A stretch of DNA of 8,394 bases from JBDSRX01 sp039929105 (GTDB lineage Bacteria; Patescibacteriota; Dojkabacteria; J137), in the NCBI GenBank assembly GCA_039929105.1, contig JBDSRX010000005.1:1-8394 (forward strand), given 5' to 3'. Shown piece by piece: positions 5,639 through 8,394 of the stretch. The notes under the pieces were generated by a model that worked only from the letters and a program-made list of their open reading frames with translations, made no database searches and was not told the origin of the DNA. A program made the position numbers and the translations under genes. Position 1 is the stretch's first letter, and the number at the start of each line of letters is the position of its first letter.

Positions 5639-6145
5639 ATGTTAATAAACGAATCGCAAATACAATGGATAGAAGTTAAAGCAGATGATATTCTTGCTGA
5701 TGCTTATGGTTCTATTGGAAAAGTATCTACTCCTGTAGATGTACATAAAGTTGCGGAACTTCTTGGTATAAAAATTCAAACAGGAGATATTTCTAAAGAA
5801 GGTGTTTCAGCAATTTTTCAAAAGAAAGAAAACAGAATTATTATCCAAAGAAGTGACTTAGCTACTCGGCAAAACTTTAGTATAGCTCACGAAATTGGTC
5901 ATTTTGTTTTGCATAAAGATAAAGATGAAGATGTATTCTATAGAGAAGATGCTACTAATTTAGACAAAGAAACTCAAAAGGAAGAACAAGAAGCAAATGT
6001 TTTTGCTGCAGCTCTACTTATGCCAGAATTCTTTGTAAGAAGACTTTTCGCTCAATTCCCAAATGTTTTAATACTTGCAGATGCTTTTAAAGTATCTCAA
6101 GTTGCAGCTTATTTCAGATTAAAAAATCTAAAACTTACTGAATAA
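5639..6145 (+). CDS. ImmA/IrrE family zinc metallopeptidase (Peptidase_M78)
   Basis: A 168-residue protein of the ImmA/IrrE (DUF955, M78) family. The zinc site is intact: H84-E85-I-G-H88 (HEIGHFVLH, the HExxH motif) and E118 in EQEANVFAAALLMP, the family's third ligand segment. The N-terminal 30-75 region (PVDVHKVAELLGIKI ... ISAIF-like strand ... NRIIIQRS) is the usual lead-in. In known members, ImmA of ICEBs1 cleaves the phage-type repressor ImmR and IrrE of Deinococcus cleaves the HTH repressor DdrO after DNA damage. Here there is no HTH domain fused to it and no repressor gene next to it, so the substrate is unknown. It is followed after 2 nt by a membrane protein gene, so the two are translated from one mRNA. 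The gene starts right after three tandem repeats, which may be its regulator's sites. Start chosen from the promoter spacing. Confidence 0.95.
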   Translation: MLINESQIQWIEVKADDILADAYGSIGKVSTPVDVHKVAELLGIKIQTGDISKEGVSAIFQKKENRIIIQRSDLATRQNFSIAHEIGHFVLHKDKDEDVFYREDATNLDKETQKEEQEANVFAAALLMPEFFVRRLFAQFPNVLILADAFKVSQVAAYFRLKNLKLTE

Positions 6146-6147
6146 CT

Positions 6148-6516
6148 ATGGCAGATATTACCAATAATGAAAACATAACCCTAGATAACGAAAATCTAGA
6201 GGTAATGGATTTAAGAGATAGCTCTAAATTAAAAACACCTTCAACAATTGACGAATTTGTAGAAATACAAAAACAAGATTACTCTTGGAAGGTTGGTGCT
6301 AGAAAACCTTATGGATTAGCATTAATGTTTCTTTTATTCTTGCAAAACTTTCTTGTATTTGGAATTTTAATTTGGGCATTAGCTACAAACAAATTATCAG
6401 AACTTCAAATTATATTCTCTGTAATAATACCAGCTACTTTAGTGGAAACAGCCTATATGGTGAAGGTTATTATTGAATGGCTATTTAAGGATATTAATTA
6501 TCCTCCAAAAAAGTAA
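6148..6516 (+). CDS. Two-helix membrane protein paired with ImmA/IrrE peptidase
   Basis: A 122-residue protein with a polar, acidic cytoplasm-like N-terminus (1-54) and two predicted transmembrane helices: about 56-79 (GLALMFLLFLQNFLVFGILIW) and about 86-110 (LQIIFSVIIPATLVETAYMV). The short loop between them (NKLSE) and the charged ends suggest both termini face the same side, probably the cytoplasm. The tail is WLFKDINYPPKK. I do not recognise the family. It begins 2 nt after the stop of the ImmA/IrrE gene (TAACTATG), so the pair is almost certainly co-translated and may form a membrane-tethered protease pair; that is inference. Its last 23 bp overlap the end of the convergent 6494-6943 gene. 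Confidence 0.82.
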   Translation: MADITNNENITLDNENLEVMDLRDSSKLKTPSTIDEFVEIQKQDYSWKVGARKPYGLALMFLLFLQNFLVFGILIWALATNKLSELQIIFSVIIPATLVETAYMVKVIIEWLFKDINYPPKK

Positions 6517-6943
6517 CATTAAACTTAATTGTGTAAGCTTTGCACTTACCCAAATCATATTCGACTACATTCCCAACAAATTCAATTTCAAATTCTATTT
6601 CTGGATAGTTATCTTGAAAACTTTTAATGATATCCAACAACTCATTTTCTGTTTTTACACTTAAACGTACTTCAATAGGGATACAATTAATCTCAATATA
6701 TCTTTCTAACTGTTGCTTAGCAAAATCAATTTCTTTCTGAGTTACATTAATTGCCAGTTCTAAATGTTCTGGTAGATCGATTGGTGAATTGACAAACCAA
6801 ATGCATGCCTTCCAAGTAAGAATTTCTTGGATTATTAACTTTATATTTGTTCCTATTTGAATAATTACTGGGGTTTCTTTTGTTTCTACTTTCTTACTAC
6901 TACTACCAATTAATTGAAAGTATTTATCTAACATATCACTCAT
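6494..6943 (-). CDS. Unrecognised soluble protein, second gene of a pair
   Basis: A 149-residue protein without recognised motifs. It has alternating strands and helices: VIIQIGTNIKLIIQEIL (26-42), a helix rich in Glu and Gln (67-85), IPIEVRLSV (88-96), a helix ENELLDIIKSFQDN (99-112), and two strands, IEFEIEFVG (116-124) and KAYTIKFNVTF (135-145). This order suggests a small alpha/beta domain. No signal peptide or clear membrane helix; three scattered cysteines (47, 87, 134) show no metal-binding spacing. It starts 4 nt after the stop of the 6948-7466 gene, so both probably come from the promoter at 7498-7525. ATG at 6934 is a possible alternative start. Its end overlaps the membrane protein gene by 23 bp. 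Confidence 0.78.
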   Translation of the reverse strand: MSDMLDKYFQLIGSSSKKVETKETPVIIQIGTNIKLIIQEILTWKACIWFVNSPIDLPEHLELAINVTQKEIDFAKQQLERYIEINCIPIEVRLSVKTENELLDIIKSFQDNYPEIEFEIEFVGNVVEYDLGKCKAYTIKFNVTFLEDN

Positions 6944-6947
6944 AAAT

Positions 6948-7466
6948 TTAATTTATTTCACTAATTACTTTAATTTTTATTATTCTATTTAAGTTATAAA
7001 TTTTTTCTTGTTGGTAATTGCCTCTATCTTTTTGTAAACTTCCTTCCAGTTGAACTTTTGAAATACTTTGTGCTTGTGCATACTTATCGATATCATCTCC
7101 TTCAATAGATACTTCTTTTATAAATGGATTGTTCGCAATTGAATCAAATCTCTCAATATCCTCATAAATTCTTTCAAAATTTGGTCTAATTTGACTTACT
7201 TGTGCAAATGGTTCCTTAAATTCTGGACTTAAATCTTCTATTTCTATGTCATAACTAACAAGACCTGAAATGTCTCCAGATATCTGATCTAAAGTCTGTT
7301 GTAGATTTGCTTTTATAGATACTTTAAGGATTATTAAATCTGTACTTGAATGTTCTAATTCAATCCAGTATTGCGCTTCATCTAAGAACTCTTCTAAAAT
7401 TTGATTTAAACTATCTTTTAATTCGTGTGCCTTTTTATAAGTGGAATTTATAACTGTGATGTCCAT
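6948..7466 (-). CDS. Unrecognised soluble acidic protein, first gene of a pair
   Basis: A 172-residue protein I do not recognise, with no cysteine and no membrane segment. A helix covers about 9-31 (STYKKAHELKDSLNQILEEF starts it), followed by strands (YWIELEHSS; LIILKVSIKA), a glutamine/serine-rich helix (55-66), an acidic middle, and a final basic strand (NLNRIIKIKVISEIN, 158-172). It is the first gene downstream of the best -35/-10 promoter in the window, with a leader of about 25 nt that holds an AGG about 14 nt upstream of the ATG, a weak ribosome-binding candidate. It is co-transcribed with the 6494-6943 gene. Both partners look alpha/beta and could interact, but nothing in the sequence shows it. 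Confidence 0.8.
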   Translation of the reverse strand: MDITVINSTYKKAHELKDSLNQILEEFLDEAQYWIELEHSSTDLIILKVSIKANLQQTLDQISGDISGLVSYDIEIEDLSPEFKEPFAQVSQIRPNFERIYEDIERFDSIANNPFIKEVSIEGDDIDKYAQAQSISKVQLEGSLQKDRGNYQQEKIYNLNRIIKIKVISEIN

Positions 7467-7490
7467 TTTCGTTGATGCCTAAAATTAATA

Positions 7491-7507
7491 ACAGTAAATT
7501 ATACTGT
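7491..7507. repeat. Perfect 6-bp inverted repeat over -10 and start site
   Basis: ACAGTA (7491-7496) and TACTGT (7502-7507) flank AATTA. The repeat covers the whole -10 hexamer of the minus-strand promoter and ends at the predicted +1 (7491). The position is typical of a repressor operator. The arm order ACAG...CTGT is the reverse of the E. coli LexA box (CTGT...ACAG), so I do not call it a LexA site. Confidence 0.5.
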
Positions 7508-7525
7508 AATAATAATAAATATCAA
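7498..7525 (-). promoter_or_regulatory. Sigma70-type -35/-10 promoter for the 7466 gene pair
   Basis: On the minus strand TTGATA (7525-7520, 5 of 6 to the -35 consensus), a 16-nt spacer and a perfect TATAAT (7503-7498) precede the ATG at 7466. +1 is expected at about 7491. Unlike the other promoters here it has no TGn extension, but it has a proper -35, and it starts right after the ferredoxin stop codon, so the pair is transcribed separately from murJ-ferredoxin at least in part. Confidence 0.7.
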
Positions 7526-7531
7526 TACTAA

Positions 7532-7879
7532 TTATTCTATAGGGAAAAGAATATCACCTGTGGATTTTTCGATAATTTTAATTGCCAAGACTGGGCAAGA
7601 TTGTGCACCTTCCATTATTGCATCGTCGGTATCGAGAGTTGGTTCTCCTTCTGGCACTTGTGGATCTATAACAAAATCTGCTTTGTTCTCGTCGTTCATA
7701 AAAAAAGTTAAAGGAGCAATAACTGAGCAACTAGCTGCACCAATACATTTATTTTTATCGTACTCTATTATATATTCACTAGTATCTGATGTTGCTCTGT
7801 AAATTCCAGGTTCAATTTCTTGAACATCTAACTTACCTTTTTTCATATCTGAAACAATTTTTGATGGAGAATCTGCCAT
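7532..7879 (-). CDS. Single-cluster ferredoxin, three-cysteine type
   Basis: A 115-residue soluble electron carrier. The cluster region reads KCIGAASCSVIAP (44-56): C45, C51 and, after a 43-residue insert, C95 in SCPVLAIKI. In ordinary [4Fe-4S] ferredoxins the first motif is CxxCxxC; here the middle ligand position is A48. Three-cysteine ferredoxins of this layout (C-x5-C ... CP, as in actinobacterial P450 partners) are known to carry [3Fe-4S] clusters, so a [3Fe-4S] or a [4Fe-4S] with a labile site is likely. The 44 residues before the cluster are a charged, strand-like extension, and the segment 61-90 is acidic. The ATG follows the MurJ-like stop after one T (TAATATG), so the two are translationally coupled. 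It probably passes electrons between cytoplasmic enzymes; its partner is not in the window. Confidence 0.9.
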   Translation of the reverse strand: MADSPSKIVSDMKKGKLDVQEIEPGIYRATSDTSEYIIEYDKNKCIGAASCSVIAPLTFFMNDENKADFVIDPQVPEGEPTLDTDDAIMEGAQSCPVLAIKIIEKSTGDILFPIE

Positions 7880-7880
7880 A

Positions 7881-8394
7881 TTAATCTATTCTTAAACCAC
7901 CAATTCTAAAAATTGGGTTTATGTATCTTTTTAAAATCTTAAGTTCGCTTACATTAAATAGAAGACAAACTGCATAATAAACTAAGAAAGATGTTAGCAC
8001 AGTAATCACTGTTAAGAAGAATAAGTTTATTGTAGTAGAACCTGTAAATCCATTATAAGAAGTACTTGTTGGTAATGAGAAGCTTACAATATCCCATGTC
8101 TTAAACATAAAGTACATAACAACTCCCATCGCTGCTCCAGCAATTAATTTCTTAGCAAAAGCTCTAAATAGTCTTCTAAGATTTAATTTCATTCTATAAA
8201 ACTGGAAAATAAATAATAGTGCAAAGAATTCAAATGTATATGCAACGCTCATACCTAATGCAATTCCACCTACAGCAGGATTAGCTGTACCTCGAGTAAA
8301 TAGGTTTGATATTGTTATGTGAATTGATGAAATTGAATAATCTGCATTATGACTAAATAGATTAGTAAATATTATTCCAAGAACAATAGTTAGA
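7881..8394 (-). CDS. murJ: MurJ/MviN-like lipid II flippase, C-terminal part
   Basis: The frame is open to the right edge; the visible part is the last 170 residues. The frame continues upstream of the internal Met at 8252, so that Met is not the start. Several hydrophobic segments are seen: residues 1-13, NPAVGGIALGMSVAYTFEFF (38-57, with the following LLFIFQF), KLIAGAAMGVVMYFMF (73-88), and INLFFLTVITVLTSFLVYYA (122-141). A basic loop, YRMKLNLRRLFRAFAKK (66-82 region), lies between helices. The 'G(I/L)ALg.S.a' segment followed by a basic loop and two last helices is typical of the C-terminal end of MurJ, the inner-membrane exporter of lipid II; a related polysaccharide flippase of the MOP superfamily is the main alternative. 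It is translated immediately ahead of the ferredoxin gene. Confidence 0.72.
   Translation of the reverse strand, partial: LTIVLGIIFTNLFSHNADYSISSIHITISNLFTRGTANPAVGGIALGMSVAYTFEFFALLFIFQFYRMKLNLRRLFRAFAKKLIAGAAMGVVMYFMFKTWDIVSFSLPTSTSYNGFTGSTTINLFFLTVITVLTSFLVYYAVCLLFNVSELKILKRYINPIFRIGGLRID

Noticed and set aside
6473..6664. Plus-strand open frame of 63 codons
   Set aside because: Overlaps the end of the membrane protein gene in another frame and runs antisense into the 6494-6943 gene.
7491..7507. LexA/SOS box
   Set aside because: The arms are ACAG...CTGT, the reverse of the CTGT...ACAG LexA box, and no lexA or SOS gene is nearby.
7560..7802. Plus-strand open frame of 80 codons
   Set aside because: Antisense to the ferredoxin gene, whose cysteine motifs identify the true frame.

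Overview
The window is AT-rich (about one third G+C by eye), bacterial and gene-dense. It holds 13 protein genes, two of them cut by the window edges. I see no rRNA, tRNA, CRISPR array, transposase or integrase. TGA ends sufB and the 2008-2436 gene, so the standard code is used. Small compact genes, convergent overlaps, many small proteins I cannot place and absent Shine-Dalgarno sequences suggest a reduced-genome lineage such as Candidate Phyla Radiation bacteria. That assignment is inference; no rRNA or ribosomal protein gene is present to confirm it.

Layout. (1) 1-1891, minus strand: an Erm/KsgA-family rRNA adenine methyltransferase followed by two unrecognised genes, in one tight operon. 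(2) 2008-2436, plus: a small unrecognised protein whose end overlaps the end of sufB. (3) 2425-3780, minus: sufB, scaffold of the SUF iron-sulfur assembly system, without sufC or sufD beside it. (4) 3876-6516, plus: three unrecognised proteins, each with its own candidate promoter, then an ImmA/IrrE-type metallopeptidase coupled to a two-helix membrane protein. (5) 6494-8394, minus: MurJ-like flippase (C-terminal part only) and a single-cluster ferredoxin, then a separately promoted pair of unrecognised genes.

How genes work together. sufB and the ferredoxin both belong to iron-sulfur metabolism but are not in one operon. The MurJ-like protein points to peptidoglycan precursor export. The methyltransferase acts on rRNA and may protect against 23S-targeting drugs. 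The ImmA/IrrE peptidase and its membrane partner look like a regulatory or stress module.

The clearest non-coding signal is promoter architecture. Extended -10 boxes of the form TGnTATAAT recur. In front of three genes (methyltransferase, sufB, ImmA/IrrE) the box ends exactly 6 nt before the ATG, which puts the expected transcription start on the A of the start codon and predicts leaderless mRNAs. The ImmA/IrrE promoter is in addition the last of three tandem copies of a roughly 23-bp unit. Two other promoters carry inverted repeats across the -10/+1 region, possible operators.
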